A DNA stretch of 64,000 bases from Saccharothrix algeriensis (GTDB lineage Bacteria; Actinomycetota; Actinomycetes; Mycobacteriales; Pseudonocardiaceae): positions 2,046,001 to 2,110,000 of the forward strand of contig NZ_JAFBCL010000001.1 in assembly GCF_016907655.1 (NCBI RefSeq), written 5' to 3'. The translations under genes and the position numbers were made by a program. Positions 43,965-55,988 of the stretch are shown in pieces. The notes beneath the pieces are model-generated. The model ran no database searches. It was not told the DNA's origin and saw only the letters and a program-made list of their open reading frames with translations. The stretch's first letter is position 1; the number at the start of each line of letters is the position of its first letter.

Positions 43965-44603
43965 TCAGACCGCCTGGGTGCGCAGCACGGACACCGCCGC
44001 CCCGCGCACGCCGAACCACCGCTCCAGCTCCGGGCCGTCCAGCTTCAGCCCCGGCACGACCTCCGCCGGCCCCAGCACGGTCCCGGTCATGCCGCTCACC
44101 ACCGCGTCGACCAGGACCGCGTCCCGGAACGACGTGGTGGTCGCGGAGGCGCCGGACAGGTCGGCCCGGGTGAAGTCCGCGCGCAGGAACTTCGCGTTGC
44201 CCAGGTCGGCGCGGCGCAGGTCGGCTTCGGTGAAGCGGGCGTCGTGGGCGGTGGCCTTGATCATGTTCGCGCCGATCAGCAGGGCCCGCGCGAAGCTCGC
44301 GCCGCGCAGGTCCGCCTTGACGAGGTCGGCGTCGACGAGGTTGGCCCGGTCGAACCTGACCTGCTCGCAGTGCGCCCCCCACAGCTCGACGCCGCGCAGC
44401 GTCGCGTCGCTCAGGTCGGACCCGGTGAACCAGGACTCCACGAACGGCCCGCCGGACAGGTCGGCGCCGCGCAGGTCCTGGTCCAGCGCGTAGAGCGGCT
44501 GCTCCGGGTCCTCCAGCCAGCGGCGCAGGACCTCCGCCGCGGCGGGCGCGGCGGGCGGGCGCAGGGGCCGCCAGGGCTCACGGGTAGAAGATGATCCGGG
44601 CAC
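43965..44603 (-). CDS. pentapeptide-repeat protein, last gene of the toxin operon (212 aa)
   Basis: Residues of about 40-165 are pentapeptide repeats of A(D/N)LxX type: DLRGADLSGG, DLSDATLRGV, RANLVDADLVKADLRGASFA, TEADLRRADLGNAKFLRADF. These form a right-handed quadrilateral beta helix. GTG 44603 lies inside the 3' end of the toxin gene (26-base overlap), so the two are translationally coupled. That is the usual place of an immunity gene. Whether this protein neutralises the toxin is inference; pentapeptide proteins are better known as DNA mimics protecting gyrase. Confidence 0.85.
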   Translation of the reverse strand: MPGSSSTREPWRPLRPPAAPAAAEVLRRWLEDPEQPLYALDQDLRGADLSGGPFVESWFTGSDLSDATLRGVELWGAHCEQVRFDRANLVDADLVKADLRGASFARALLIGANMIKATAHDARFTEADLRRADLGNAKFLRADFTRADLSGASATTTSFRDAVLVDAVVSGMTGTVLGPAEVVPGLKLDGPELERWFGVRGAAVSVLRTQAV

Positions 44604-46278
44604 CCCAGCCCTCCTTATCCACGACGCTCTTCAGGTTGGCGATGTCGGCGGCGCTGGCGTTGCGCGTGTCCAGGATGACGTTACGCCCGTCGGCGAACTG
44701 GTCCTGGATGGTGTCGCGGAACCACTTCTCGGTGTAGCCGTTGCGGAAGGGCCCGCTCTCCTTCACGTGGTCGGGCGTGTGGGGCGGCCAGTCCGAGTGG
44801 ATGCCCTTCACGTCCCACTGCTGCCCGTGGGCGTCCACCCAGTCCCCCAGCTTCGGCAGCAGCTTCCCGTCGGCGTCCTTGGGCCGCTCGAACGGGCCGT
44901 AGCCGCGCTCCTCCAGGTCCAGCGCGATCCGCGCCTCCTCCTGGGAGGCGAAGCGCACCTTGCCGTTGTGGTCGGGGTCCCGGGAGGTGTCCTGGAACCG
45001 CTCGGCGTGGCGGGCCTCCAGCTCCTTGAGGTGCTTGTCCAGCGCCGCCTTCTCGGCGGGGGTCAGCTCCGGGTGCGGCTGGGAGGGGTCGGTGGGGCGC
45101 CGCTTGAGCGGGTGCGGGTCGCCGTCGTCGGGGGTCGGCGGCTTGTCGCCGCCGGGCGGCCTGCCCGAGCCGCCGCCCGTGCCGCCGCCGTCGGGGGGCG
45201 GGGTGGTGGAGCCGCCCGGCGGGCGGGTGTCGCCGCCCGGCCCGGTCGGCGCGTCGACCGCCCCGCCGGTCGTGCCGGACGTGGTCGTGGTGCCGCCCCG
45301 GGTCTCGGGCGGCTCGGCCACCGGAGGGGCTCCGCCCTGCGTGCCGCCGGTGTCGCCGCCCTGCGGCTGCGGGGGTCTGGACGCGGGCGGGTCACCTCCC
45401 CGCGTGCCGCCGGTGCCCGCGTCGCCGCCGGTGTCGCCCTGCGGCTTCACGTCGGTGTTGCCCGGGCGCTTCACCGGGTCGGGGGCCTTCGGCGCGCCGC
45501 CGGGCCCGCCGGCCTTGCTCAGCTGCTTGAGCCCGCGCTTGATCAGGTCCCAGACCTCGTCCAGCCGGGACAGCAGCGGGCGCAACCGGGCGATCGAGCG
45601 CATCAGCAGGCGCAGCTTGTCGGCGATCTTGGCCACCCAGTCGGCGATGACCGCCAGCGCGGCGCTCACCACGTGCGGGGTGGCGAAGCCGAACGTGACG
45701 GCCTCCTCGGCCAGCCACTGGGGGAGGCGGGCGAACAGCGTCGCCACGCACTGGGCGATCAGCTCGCGCACCAGGCTGCGCACCGTGCCGACCAGCACAC
45801 CGGCCACCTCGACGATGAGGCCGACGGTGTCGGCGCAGGTGGCGGCGGCGGTGAGGTGCCGGGACCGGGCGCCCGCGGACGCGCGGTAGGCGTCGGCGGC
45901 CGACCCGGTCCAGCCGGCGGTGCCCTGGTCGACCTCGGCGGCGTAGGTCTCGCCCGCCCGCGTGACGGCCTGGGCGACGTTCTTCCACGTCTGCGCGTAG
46001 GCGGCGACCTGGTCCGCGTCGCCGGCCAGCCAGTTCAGCGCGTCGCGCAGCGGGCCGATGTGCTCGATGATCCACGAGACGCCGTAGGCGACCAGCGACC
46101 CCAGCGGGTCCAGGACGAACGACAGCGCCTCCAGGCCGCCGCCCGCGAGCGCCAGCCCCTGGTCCACCCACGTGCCGTCGGCGAAGGCCCGGCGCAGCTC
46201 GACGGCCGCCTCGACCGGCCCGATGCCGGTGTGGTCCTGGGTGGAGTCCTGCCGGGGCGCGACGAGGGGGTTGCTCAT
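44578..46278 (-). CDS. type VII secretion-associated polymorphic toxin (566 aa)
   Basis: The N-terminal region (about 1-240) is helical with the WXG-like turn GTAGWTGSAADAYRASAGAR near residues 120-139 and hydrophobic helices. A 160-residue Pro/Gly/Thr-rich linker follows. The C-terminal domain (about 425-566) contains ARIALDLEERGYG, LGDWVDAHGQQWDVKG, RDTIQDQFADGRNVILDT and ends ARIIFYP. The D...WDVK pattern fits a PD-(D/E)XK-like nuclease of the CdiA C-terminal tRNase group. ATG 46278 overlaps the upstream WXG-like gene (ATGA). Probably exported by an ESX system to act on competitors; the target is inferred. Confidence 0.82.
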   Translation of the reverse strand: MSNPLVAPRQDSTQDHTGIGPVEAAVELRRAFADGTWVDQGLALAGGGLEALSFVLDPLGSLVAYGVSWIIEHIGPLRDALNWLAGDADQVAAYAQTWKNVAQAVTRAGETYAAEVDQGTAGWTGSAADAYRASAGARSRHLTAAATCADTVGLIVEVAGVLVGTVRSLVRELIAQCVATLFARLPQWLAEEAVTFGFATPHVVSAALAVIADWVAKIADKLRLLMRSIARLRPLLSRLDEVWDLIKRGLKQLSKAGGPGGAPKAPDPVKRPGNTDVKPQGDTGGDAGTGGTRGGDPPASRPPQPQGGDTGGTQGGAPPVAEPPETRGGTTTTSGTTGGAVDAPTGPGGDTRPPGGSTTPPPDGGGTGGGSGRPPGGDKPPTPDDGDPHPLKRRPTDPSQPHPELTPAEKAALDKHLKELEARHAERFQDTSRDPDHNGKVRFASQEEARIALDLEERGYGPFERPKDADGKLLPKLGDWVDAHGQQWDVKGIHSDWPPHTPDHVKESGPFRNGYTEKWFRDTIQDQFADGRNVILDTRNASAADIANLKSVVDKEGWGARIIFYP

Positions 46279-46583
46279 CCGGCGCTCCCGCGGAAGGCCC
46301 CGGCGTTGGCCTGGTCGACGGCCTCGTACTCGTCGGCGGTCCGCTTGACGGTGAGGGCGGTCCGGTCGACGGCCTCGGCGGCCTCGGCCACGGCGTGCAC
46401 GCCGCCGTTGGCGATCAGCACCATCATCGGCGGGAGCATCCGGCACAGCTTCCCGTAAGCCTGACCGGACAGGCTCACCTGCTGCGCCGCGTCCAGCGCC
46501 TGGTGCAGTTGGTCCTGGACGCCGCGCAGCCGGTCGGCGTGCCCGCGTAACTCCTCGACGAGGACCCCGTACCCCTGGTTCAC
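46275..46583 (-). CDS. WXG100/ESX-like type VII secretion target (102 aa)
   Basis: An all-helical protein of about 100 residues: GVLVEELRGHADRLRGVQDQ, LHQALDAAQQVSLSGQAYGK, then KRTADEYEAVDQANAGAFRG. Length and helix-turn-helix hairpin layout match ESX/EspB-type targets, with SLSGQAYG at the turn and a YxxxD/E-type export signal (YEAVD) near the C-terminus. It probably pairs with the toxin N-terminus for secretion. Stop overlaps the toxin start. Confidence 0.82.
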   Translation of the reverse strand: MNQGYGVLVEELRGHADRLRGVQDQLHQALDAAQQVSLSGQAYGKLCRMLPPMMVLIANGGVHAVAEAAEAVDRTALTVKRTADEYEAVDQANAGAFRGSAG

Positions 46584-46592
46584 GCAAACCCC

Positions 46593-47084
46593 CTACTCGG
46601 TGACGGAAGGACCGTCCCAGTCCTCCTCGTCGTCATGGGCGGGCCGCCGGGCGGGCGGCGGCGAAGGCCGCACCTGGTCCGCCCACGGCGGCGCGTCGGA
46701 CGCAGGCTCGGGGAAACGCTGCCGGTAGGACGACACCAGCGCGTCGGCGGTTCCCGGCTCCTCGACGCCGGCCGCCGCCACGATCTCCGCGACCCGGCCG
46801 GCGATCCGCGACTGGGCCCGCCGCATGGTCGTCATGATCGACGCGGCCAGCGCCGCGCCGGACAGCTCGCGCGACCGCTCGGAGATGTCCAGGTGCTGCA
46901 GGGCGCCGGCGGCGTTCACCGACAGGCGCACCAGCCCGTCCCGGGAGGCTTCGTCCACGGTCACGTCCGCGACCTGCCGGCTCACCTCCCGGTACTTCTC
47001 GGCCTTGGCCGCCACGCCCTCCGCCCACCGGGCGATCTCCTGCTCCGTGCGCACCTCGTCGCCGCCGAACCCGGGATCGGTCAC
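46593..47084 (-). CDS. YbaB/EbfC-family DNA-binding-like protein (163 aa)
   Basis: The core (about 15-110) shows the YbaB/EbfC fold: helix EIARWAEGVAAKAEKYREV, strands VTVDEASRDGLVRLSVNAAG, LQHLDISERSREL, then a long helix. A Pro-rich acidic tail follows. In actinomycetes such proteins precede WXG-type genes in type VII toxin operons and may help export or bind DNA. Nine bases separate it from the next gene. Confidence 0.82.
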   Translation of the reverse strand: MTDPGFGGDEVRTEQEIARWAEGVAAKAEKYREVSRQVADVTVDEASRDGLVRLSVNAAGALQHLDISERSRELSGAALAASIMTTMRRAQSRIAGRVAEIVAAAGVEEPGTADALVSSYRQRFPEPASDAPPWADQVRPSPPPARRPAHDDEEDWDGPSVTE

Positions 47085-47132
47085 CCCACGCCCCCTTCTC
47101 CTGCCGGCTGATCGCCCGCCGGCAGCGCCGCG

Positions 47133-47981
47133 TTAGCCCGGCACCTTGGACGGGCGCGGCGCGGCGCGGTTCCCGGTCGCGGCCGGTTGGCAGGTGGGGC
47201 ACCAGAACAGGTTGCGACCGACCAGCTCCGCTGCTGCGACCGGCGTAGCGCACAGCAGGCACGGCTGCCCGGCGCGGCGGTAGACGTAGACCTCGCCGCC
47301 GTGCCGGTCCTGCCGCGGCGCGCGGCCGGTGGCCTCGGGCAGGTGCTCGGGCCGGACGGTGTCGATGCGGCCGACGCGCACGCCGTGGCGCATCAGCACC
47401 ACCAGGTCCGCCCACAGCGCGTCCCACAGCGCGCGGTCGACCCGGTTGCCGGGCAGCAGCGGGTCGACGCCGTTGCGGAACAGGACCTCGGCGCGGTAGA
47501 CGTTGCCGACGCCGGAGACGACCTGCTGGTCCATCAGCAGCGCGCCGATCGACTTGGTGGACCGGGCGATCCGCCGGTAGGCCGCCTCGGGGTCGGCGTC
47601 GCGGCGCAGCGGGTCCGGGCCGAGGCGGGCGCGCAGCGCGGCCACCTCGTCGGCGGTCAGCACCTCGCACCGCGTCGGGCCGCGCAGGTCCGTCCAGTGC
47701 GCCTCGCCGACCACCCGCATCCGGACCTGGCCCACCGGCTCGGTGACCGGGTGCTCGTGCTCGGTGAACGTCCCGTAGAGGCCCAGGTGGACGTGCACGA
47801 CGGCGTCGGGGCCGTAGACGTGGAACAGGTGCTTGCCGTGCGCCTCGGCGCGCCGCATCACCCGTCCGTCCACAGTGGACGGGTCGAACCGCCCCTGCGG
47901 GCTGGAGACCCGGACCACCCGGCCGACGTAGCGGCGGCGGTGCAGCCCGGCCAGCCGGTGCAGCGTGTGGCCCTCAGGCAC
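47133..47981 (-). CDS. nei: Fpg/Nei-family DNA glycosylase, Nei2-like
   Basis: A base-excision repair enzyme that removes oxidised bases and nicks the strand. The N-terminus PEGHTLHRLA gives the catalytic Pro2 and Glu3. HGKHLFHVYGPDAVVHVHLG is the strand pair, and QQVVSGVGNVYRAEVLF the helix-two-turn-helix (about 150-166). The C-terminal zinc finger is CLLCATPVAAAE then FWCPTC. Length 282 aa. It corresponds by position to nei2 (Rv2464c). Its start overlaps the upstream gene by eight bases. Confidence 0.95.
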   Translation of the reverse strand: MPEGHTLHRLAGLHRRRYVGRVVRVSSPQGRFDPSTVDGRVMRRAEAHGKHLFHVYGPDAVVHVHLGLYGTFTEHEHPVTEPVGQVRMRVVGEAHWTDLRGPTRCEVLTADEVAALRARLGPDPLRRDADPEAAYRRIARSTKSIGALLMDQQVVSGVGNVYRAEVLFRNGVDPLLPGNRVDRALWDALWADLVVLMRHGVRVGRIDTVRPEHLPEATGRAPRQDRHGGEVYVYRRAGQPCLLCATPVAAAELVGRNLFWCPTCQPAATGNRAAPRPSKVPG

Positions 47982-48686
47982 GGAACGGCACCACCGGGGC
48001 CAGGTGCAGGCGCACGGTCATCCGGGAGTCCTTTCGCAGCAGGCGTTCCGCGAGCCGCACCGCCCGCGGTCGGTCGTGCCGGGCGAGCACCGCGCACAGC
48101 GCGGCCAGTTGCCGCGCCCGGTCGAAGTCGGCTTCGTCGGACCGGTCGACCCCCCGGTCGACCACCGCGGCCAGCGCGTCGGCGACCGCCGGCTCGTCCG
48201 CCGCGTGGGCCAGCTGCCAGTCGAAGAACAGCTCGTCGCCCAGCCCGACCAGCGCCCGCAGCGCCGCCAGCCGGGCCTCCTCGGCGCCGTCGGCGGCAGC
48301 GGGGGCGGCGGCCGCGGTGAACCGCCTGCCCTCCGCGACCGCCAGGGCCAGCTCCGGGAACGTCCGGTCCCGGCCCGCCGGGTCGGTGAGCATCCCCAGC
48401 CACGGCGACCGGCGGCCCGCCTCGGCGGTCGCGGCGACCACCGGGTAGACCGGCGCGTGGCCCCACGACGCGAGCGCCTGCACGGCCAGGAAGCGGTGGT
48501 AGCGCTCGGTCCCGGGGTCGGCCAGCACGGCCCGCAGCCCCGGCACCCGCTCCAGGTACCGGGGGTCGGTGGCGGCGGCGTCGATGACCGTCTCGGGGTC
48601 GGCCGCGAAGGCGCCCCCGACGTCCTCGAACAGCAGCCGCCGGATCGCCCGCTGCCGGCTCACCGGGGGCGTCGGCTGCCCGGCCA

Positions 48687-48687
<1 letters not shown>
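47974..48687 (-). CDS. helical repeat-like hypothetical protein (237 aa)
   Basis: An Ala/Arg-rich all-helical protein with HEAT-like pairs (LERVPGLRAVLADPGTERYH, RFLAVQALASWGHAPVYPVV, LAALRALVGLGDELFF). No signal peptide or catalytic motif. It sits between rpiB and nei with overlaps on both sides (one base to rpiB, eight to nei), so it is in the same operon. Function unknown. Confidence 0.7.
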
Positions 48688-49172
<485 letters not shown>

Positions 49173-49181
49173 CCTTTGCCG

Positions 49182-49892
49182 ATGTTCGGTCAGGAGGGAT
49201 CCCAGCTGCGGTTGGAGTGGGGGGACGAGGGCGTCGTCGCCCTGGGCGGGCTGTGCGCCGTGCTGGTGGTCGTGGACGTGCTGTCGTTCAGCACGGCGGT
49301 CGACGTGGCGGTCGGGCGCGGCGGTGCGGTGCGGCCGGTGCGGTGGGCCGACCGGGAGGGCGCGGCCGAGCCCGCCGACCCGTCCTGGTCGCTGCGGCCC
49401 GCGTCGCTGGTGGAGCTGCCCGCGGGGGTCGAGTTGGAGCTGCCCTCCCCCAACGGGGCGACGCTGTGCGACCTGGCGGCGGGCACCGGCTCGCTGGTGC
49501 TGGCCGGGTGCCTGCGCAACGCGCGGGCGGTCGCGACGGCGGCCCGCGAGCTGGCCACGGGCGGGCCGATCGGCGTGATCGCGGCGGGCGAGCGGTGGGG
49601 GGTGTCGCCGGCCGCGGCGGGCACCGCGCGGGGCCCGCTGCGGCCGGCGGTGGAGGACCTGCTCGGGGCGGGCGCGGTGCTGGCGTCGCTGCTGGGGTAC
49701 GGGGCGGCGTCGGTGGAGGCGACCCTCGCGGCGGAGGTGTTCGCGCGGTCGCCGGTGGAGGAGGTGCTGGCGGGCTGCGTGTCGGGGCGTGAGCTGATCG
49801 CGGCCGGGCACTCGGAGGACGTGGCGCTGGCGTCGCAGGTGAACGTGAGCACCGCCGTGCCGCGCCTGGTGGACGGGGTGCTGCGGGCGTGA
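49182..49892 (+). CDS. 2-phosphosulfolactate phosphatase (ComB)-like protein (236 aa)
   Basis: The protein shows VVVDVLSFSTAVDVAVGRGG near residues 29-48, LELPSPNGATLCDLAAG near 85, LVLAGCLRNARAVA and VIAAGERW, in the order seen in ComB, the Mg-dependent 2-phosphosulfolactate phosphatase of coenzyme M synthesis. This organism is not expected to make coenzyme M, so another phosphatase role is likely. ATG 49182 is the first start. Divergent from rpiB. Confidence 0.82.
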   Translation: MFGQEGSQLRLEWGDEGVVALGGLCAVLVVVDVLSFSTAVDVAVGRGGAVRPVRWADREGAAEPADPSWSLRPASLVELPAGVELELPSPNGATLCDLAAGTGSLVLAGCLRNARAVATAARELATGGPIGVIAAGERWGVSPAAAGTARGPLRPAVEDLLGAGAVLASLLGYGAASVEATLAAEVFARSPVEEVLAGCVSGRELIAAGHSEDVALASQVNVSTAVPRLVDGVLRA

Positions 49893-49893
49893 C

Positions 49894-49936
49894 CGCCGGG
49901 CGCCGCGGGTCTCATCCGCGCCCGCGGCGCCCGGCG
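49894..49936. terminator. strong GC hairpin between convergent genes
   Basis: CGCCGGGCGCCGCGGG (49894-49909) and its exact complement (49921-49936) form a 16-bp perfect stem with an 11-nt loop directly after the ComB-like stop codon. Confidence 0.75.
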
Positions 49937-50097
49937 TGACCGGTCCGCAGGTCGCACCCGCGGCCGGCTCGCCGGGCGCCGCGGCGGCCGGTTCGGAGGG
50001 GGTGCGGCCCGATCCGCGGCGGGCGGGGACTGCGCGATCCCGAAGGCATCGCCCGGCCGCGGGGGGCGCGGTCCGACCGCGCCGCCGCCGGGCCGCG

Positions 50098-51453
50098 CTA
50101 GCGCTGGATGGACTTCACCTCGGTGAACTCGTCCAGCCCGAACCGGCCGAACTCGCGGCCGTTGCCGGACTGGCGGTAGCCGCCGAACGGGGCGCTGGTG
50201 TTGAACGCCGCGCCGTTGATGTCCACCTGCCCGGTGCGCAACCGCCTGGCGACCGCGAGCGCGCGGTCGGCGTCGGCGGAGAACACCGCGCCGCCCAGGC
50301 CGTAGACGGTGGCGTTCGCGATGCGCACGGCGTCGTCCTCGTCGGCGTAGGGCAGCACCGACAGCACCGGGCCGAAGATCTCCTCCTGCGCGATGGTCAT
50401 GTCGGCGGTGACGTCGGCGAACACCGTGGGCGCGACGTGGAAGCCGCGGTCGGTCGGGGCGTCGGGGCCGCCCAGCGCGAGCCGCGCCCCCTCCTCGACC
50501 CCCTTGCGGATGTGGCCGACGACGCGGTCGCGCTGCGCGGCGGACACCGCCGGGCCGAGGCGGGTCGCGGGGTCGGCCGGGTCGCCGGGCACGTACTTCG
50601 CCGCCGCGGCGACGGCCGCCTCGACCGCCTCGTCGTGCCGGTCGGCGGGCACCAGCAGCCGGGTCCAGGCGCTGCACGCCTGGCCGTTGTTCATGAACGC
50701 GTTGGCCACGCCGATCCGCACCGCGCGGCCGAGGTCGGCGTCGGGCAGGACGACGTTGGCGGACTTGCCGCCCAGCTCCAGCGCGACCCGCTTCACGGTC
50801 CCGGCGGCCAGCGCGGCGACCCGGCGGCCGGCCCGGGTCGAGCCGGTGAACGACACCATGTCGACCCTCGGGTGCTCCGCGAGCGCTTCGCCGACCACTG
50901 GCCCGGTGCCGTTGACCAGCTCGAACACCCCGTTCGGCACGCCGGCGGCGGCCACCACCTCGGCCAGCAGCCCGGCGGTGAACGGCGCCAGCTCGCTGGG
51001 CTTGAGCACGACCGCGTTGCCCGCCACGAGCGCGGGGACGACCTTGGCCACCGCCTGCTGGAGCGGGAAGTTCCACGGGGTGATCGCGCCGACCACGCCG
51101 ATCGGCTCGCGCAGCACCAGCGAGTGGCCGATCTCCTCGCCGGCGAAGTACCCGGCCCCGGCCGCGTCGGCGACGCCGCGCGCGATGGCGACCGGGTTGG
51201 GGACCTGCACCTTCGTGGCGAAGGCGAGGGGCGTGCCCATCTCGGCGGTCATGGTCGCGGCCAGCTCGTCCGCGCGGGCCGCGAGGCCGTCGGCGATCCG
51301 CCGGGCGATGTCCGCGCGCTCGTCGACCGGGGTCGCGGCCCAGGCCGGGAAGGCGGCGGCGGCCCTGGTGACGGCCGCGTCGACCTCGCCGGGCGTGCCC
51401 GCGCGGACCGTGCCGAGGACCTCTTCGGTGGTCGGGTTGACGACCTCGATCAT
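50098..51453 (-). CDS. NAD(P)-dependent aldehyde dehydrogenase
   Basis: Oxidises an aldehyde to its acid. ATG 51453 has GGAG upstream and gives [19 protein letters not shown]. Features are the cofactor-binding [31 protein letters not shown], catalytic Glu in [11 protein letters not shown] and catalytic Cys in [15 protein letters not shown], and the EEIFGPVL signature. At 451 residues it is slightly short, but complete. The substrate cannot be told; it resembles the broad-specificity class often linked to DhaS/betaine aldehyde types. Confidence 0.93.
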   Translation of the reverse strand: MIEVVNPTTEEVLGTVRAGTPGEVDAAVTRAAAAFPAWAATPVDERADIARRIADGLAARADELAATMTAEMGTPLAFATKVQVPNPVAIARGVADAAGAGYFAGEEIGHSLVLREPIGVVGAITPWNFPLQQAVAKVVPALVAGNAVVLKPSELAPFTAGLLAEVVAAAGVPNGVFELVNGTGPVVGEALAEHPRVDMVSFTGSTRAGRRVAALAAGTVKRVALELGGKSANVVLPDADLGRAVRIGVANAFMNNGQACSAWTRLLVPADRHDEAVEAAVAAAAKYVPGDPADPATRLGPAVSAAQRDRVVGHIRKGVEEGARLALGGPDAPTDRGFHVAPTVFADVTADMTIAQEEIFGPVLSVLPYADEDDAVRIANATVYGLGGAVFSADADRALAVARRLRTGQVDINGAAFNTSAPFGGYRQSGNGREFGRFGLDEFTEVKSIQR

Positions 51454-51520
51454 GGAATCCGCTCCCGCGTGGTGTGACACTCTGACGCCGAACCGGCCCC
51501 AGGGTGTCACATCCACCGGC

Positions 51521-52135
51521 TCACGAGAAGTCCAGGTCCTCGCCGCGCGTGCGCTTGAGCTCGAAGAAGTACGGGAAGCCGGCCAGCGCCCGCGCCCCGT
51601 CGAACACCCGCAGGGCCTCCTCGCCCTTCGGGATCTTCGTCAGCACCGGCCCGAAGAACGCCACGCCGTCGATGTGGATGGTGGGCGTGCCCACGTCCTC
51701 GCCGACCGGGTCCATCCCGCGGTGGTGACTGGCGCGCAGCTCGTCGTCGTAGTCGGTGGAGTGCGCCGCCGCCGCCAGCTCCGCGGGCAACCCGACCTCG
51801 GCCAACGCCTGCCGGATGACCTCGTCGTAGTCCTTGAGGCCGCCGTTGTGGATGCGCGTGCCCATCGCCGTGTAGAGGTCGCGCAGCACCTTGTCGCCGT
51901 GGTCGCGGGCCGCCGCGACGGCCACCCGGACCGGGCCCCAGGCCCGGTCCAGCAGCCTGCGGTACCCGCGGTCGAGGTCGCGGCCCTCGTTGAGCACCGA
52001 CAGGCTCATCACCCGGAACTCCAGGTCCAGGTCGCGCTGCCGCTCCACCTCCAGGATCCAGCGGGAGGCGATCCAGGCGTACGGACAGATCGGGTCGAAG
52101 TAGAAGTCGACCCTGGTCGGACCCTCTGCCGGCAT
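51521..52135 (-). CDS. DsbA-family protein, Rv2466c-like, with altered active site (204 aa)
   Basis: [20 protein letters not shown] (residues 9-28) aligns with the thioredoxin-fold active site of Rv2466c, a mycothiol-dependent reductase. The family motif as I recall is CPWC; here it is CPYA, so only the first Cys remains. This would fit a monothiol mechanism with mycothiol. An inserted helical domain and [20 protein letters not shown] (cis-Pro loop) follow. Divergent from pepN as in M. tuberculosis (Rv2466c/Rv2467). Confidence 0.9.
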   Translation of the reverse strand: MPAEGPTRVDFYFDPICPYAWIASRWILEVERQRDLDLEFRVMSLSVLNEGRDLDRGYRRLLDRAWGPVRVAVAAARDHGDKVLRDLYTAMGTRIHNGGLKDYDEVIRQALAEVGLPAELAAAAHSTDYDDELRASHHRGMDPVGEDVGTPTIHIDGVAFFGPVLTKIPKGEEALRVFDGARALAGFPYFFELKRTRGEDLDFS

Positions 52136-52355
52136 GGTGCTGCCTCCTGTTGATCGAGCGGTGGTGCCCCGGTCCGCCGGTGCGGCGTCCTCCAGATGCC
52201 AACCAACCGACCGCTCGGACTCTTCCCTCGGACGGGGTCCACTTATCCCCGTCCCACGTGATTGGATGCGACTGTCGTGTTCACCGACGCGACACCTACC
52301 CCGTTCCGACGAGGTCGGCGCCGAGCCCAGACGACGCCGGCAGACGAGGTGACCA

Positions 52356-54917
<2,562 letters not shown>

Positions 54918-54927
54918 CGAGGTGACC

Positions 54928-54967
54928 GCCGGTGGCCCGCGTCCCGTGCCGGACGCGGGCCACCGGC
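54928..54967 (+). terminator. terminator after pepN
   Basis: GCCGGTGGCCCGCGTC (54928-54943) and its exact complement (54952-54967) form a 16-bp stem with an 8-nt loop, ten bases after the pepN stop. Confidence 0.75.
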
Positions 54968-55195
54968 GTTCGTCGGACCGCTGCGTCGTGCCGGAGGACC
55001 CCCTCCCCCGGACCCGGAGGGCGAGCGCGCTCTCGAAGCGCTGACCCCCGACGGCCGGAGCGCGGTGCGGGAGGTGCCGCTCCTGGCCGCCCGGGCACGC
55101 CGGGCCGGGCAGCCACGCCGAGAAGCCCGCGCCCTGGCCGCCGACCTCGCGGAGGCGCGGGCCGACCCGGCACCCCCGCGTTCCTGGTGAACACG
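54968..55195 (+). other. short protein-like frame without a start, possible gene remnant
   Basis: Between two strong terminators, one plus-strand frame reads PDPEGERALEALTPDGRSAV and continues with heptad-like Ala/Arg/Leu helix (LLAARARRAG; ALAADLAEARADP) to TGA at about 55190. It lacks a start codon and ribosome site. It may be a decayed helical protein. Otherwise I see nothing in this interval. Confidence 0.25.
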
Positions 55196-55233
55196 GCGAA
55201 GGCCGCGCCCCCGTCGAGGGGCGCGGCCTTCGC
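55196..55233 (-). terminator. terminator of the DUF5130 gene
   Basis: GCGAAGGCCGCGCCCC (55196-55211) and its exact complement (55218-55233) form a 16-bp stem with a 6-nt loop, 19 bases beyond the minus-strand stop. Confidence 0.75.
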
Positions 55234-55252
55234 GTTCAGCCCGAGTTCGGCG

Positions 55253-55735
55253 CTACGAGCGCGGCGCGTGACCGGCCTGGTCGGCGAGCATCCGCAGACC
55301 GCTCAGCAGACCACCCGCCAGGTCACCCTCCTTGAACGAGGCCACCATGCTCATCACCGCCAACTTCGCCCCGCGGTCGGGCAGCCGGCGGTGCGACTCC
55401 TCGCCCGTCACCACCTCCACCACGCGCTCACCCGGCGACACCGCCACCAGGACCGCGTGCGACGGCCGCGGCGTGTCGGCGTGCAGCTCCTCGGCCCGCG
55501 CGCGGGAGTCCGGGCCCAGCTCGCCCAGGTACACGCTGAAGTCCAGGCCCGTGGTGCGGCTGGCCAGCGTGATCGCCTCGTCCAGGGACGCCAGCTGGAC
55601 CGGCGTGAACGGCAGGCTCGGGGCGTGCGGCCGGTACATCTTCGCGGCGGACACGCGACCGCTGTTGGTCACGACCGCGCCGACTTCGAGCGACTCCGGG
55701 TCGACCCGGGTGATCTCACCAGTTGCCACGGGCAC
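55253..55735 (-). CDS. DUF5130 (TPM-like) protein (160 aa)
   Basis: The protein reads TSGRVSAAKMYRPH-like at residues 23-36, then a TPM-type alpha/beta domain (LASLDEAITLASRTTGLDFS; HAVLVAVSPGERVVEVVTG; GAKLAVMSMVASFKEGDLAG). It corresponds to Rv2468c beside pepN. Function unknown. GTG 55735 overlaps the end of the upstream small membrane gene by 20 bases, so they are co-translated. Confidence 0.85.
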   Translation of the reverse strand: MPVATGEITRVDPESLEVGAVVTNSGRVSAAKMYRPHAPSLPFTPVQLASLDEAITLASRTTGLDFSVYLGELGPDSRARAEELHADTPRPSHAVLVAVSPGERVVEVVTGEESHRRLPDRGAKLAVMSMVASFKEGDLAGGLLSGLRMLADQAGHAPRS

Positions 55736-55961
55736 CTCCCCTGGCCGTCGGGCCCGAGGCCGGTTCGACCCCGGTGTGGTGGTGACTGGCGGACAGGCCG
55801 CCGGGGTTGGCGCTCCACCACACGGGCGCGTAGCCCCATTCCTGGCCAGGGCGGTACCGCACGATGCGGGTGGCCTTCGGCCTCAGCGTCAGTAGCGTGA
55901 TCACGCCGTAGATGGCCAGCGGGATCAGCGCGAAGACGAGCACGGTCTCCACGATGGTCAC
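55716..55961 (-). CDS. small membrane protein, Rv2468A-like (81 aa)
   Basis: One N-terminal membrane span (TIVETVLVFALIPLAIYGVI) is followed by a conserved-looking juxtamembrane block, LRPKATRIVRYRPGQEWGYA, PVWWSANP, and a low-complexity tail. It sits directly upstream of the DUF5130 gene with a 20-base overlap, a layout kept in actinobacteria. Function unknown. Confidence 0.8.
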   Translation of the reverse strand: MTIVETVLVFALIPLAIYGVITLLTLRPKATRIVRYRPGQEWGYAPVWWSANPGGLSASHHHTGVEPASGPTARGGARGNW

Positions 55962-55988
55962 GGCGGTTACGGTAACCGATGCACCCGG

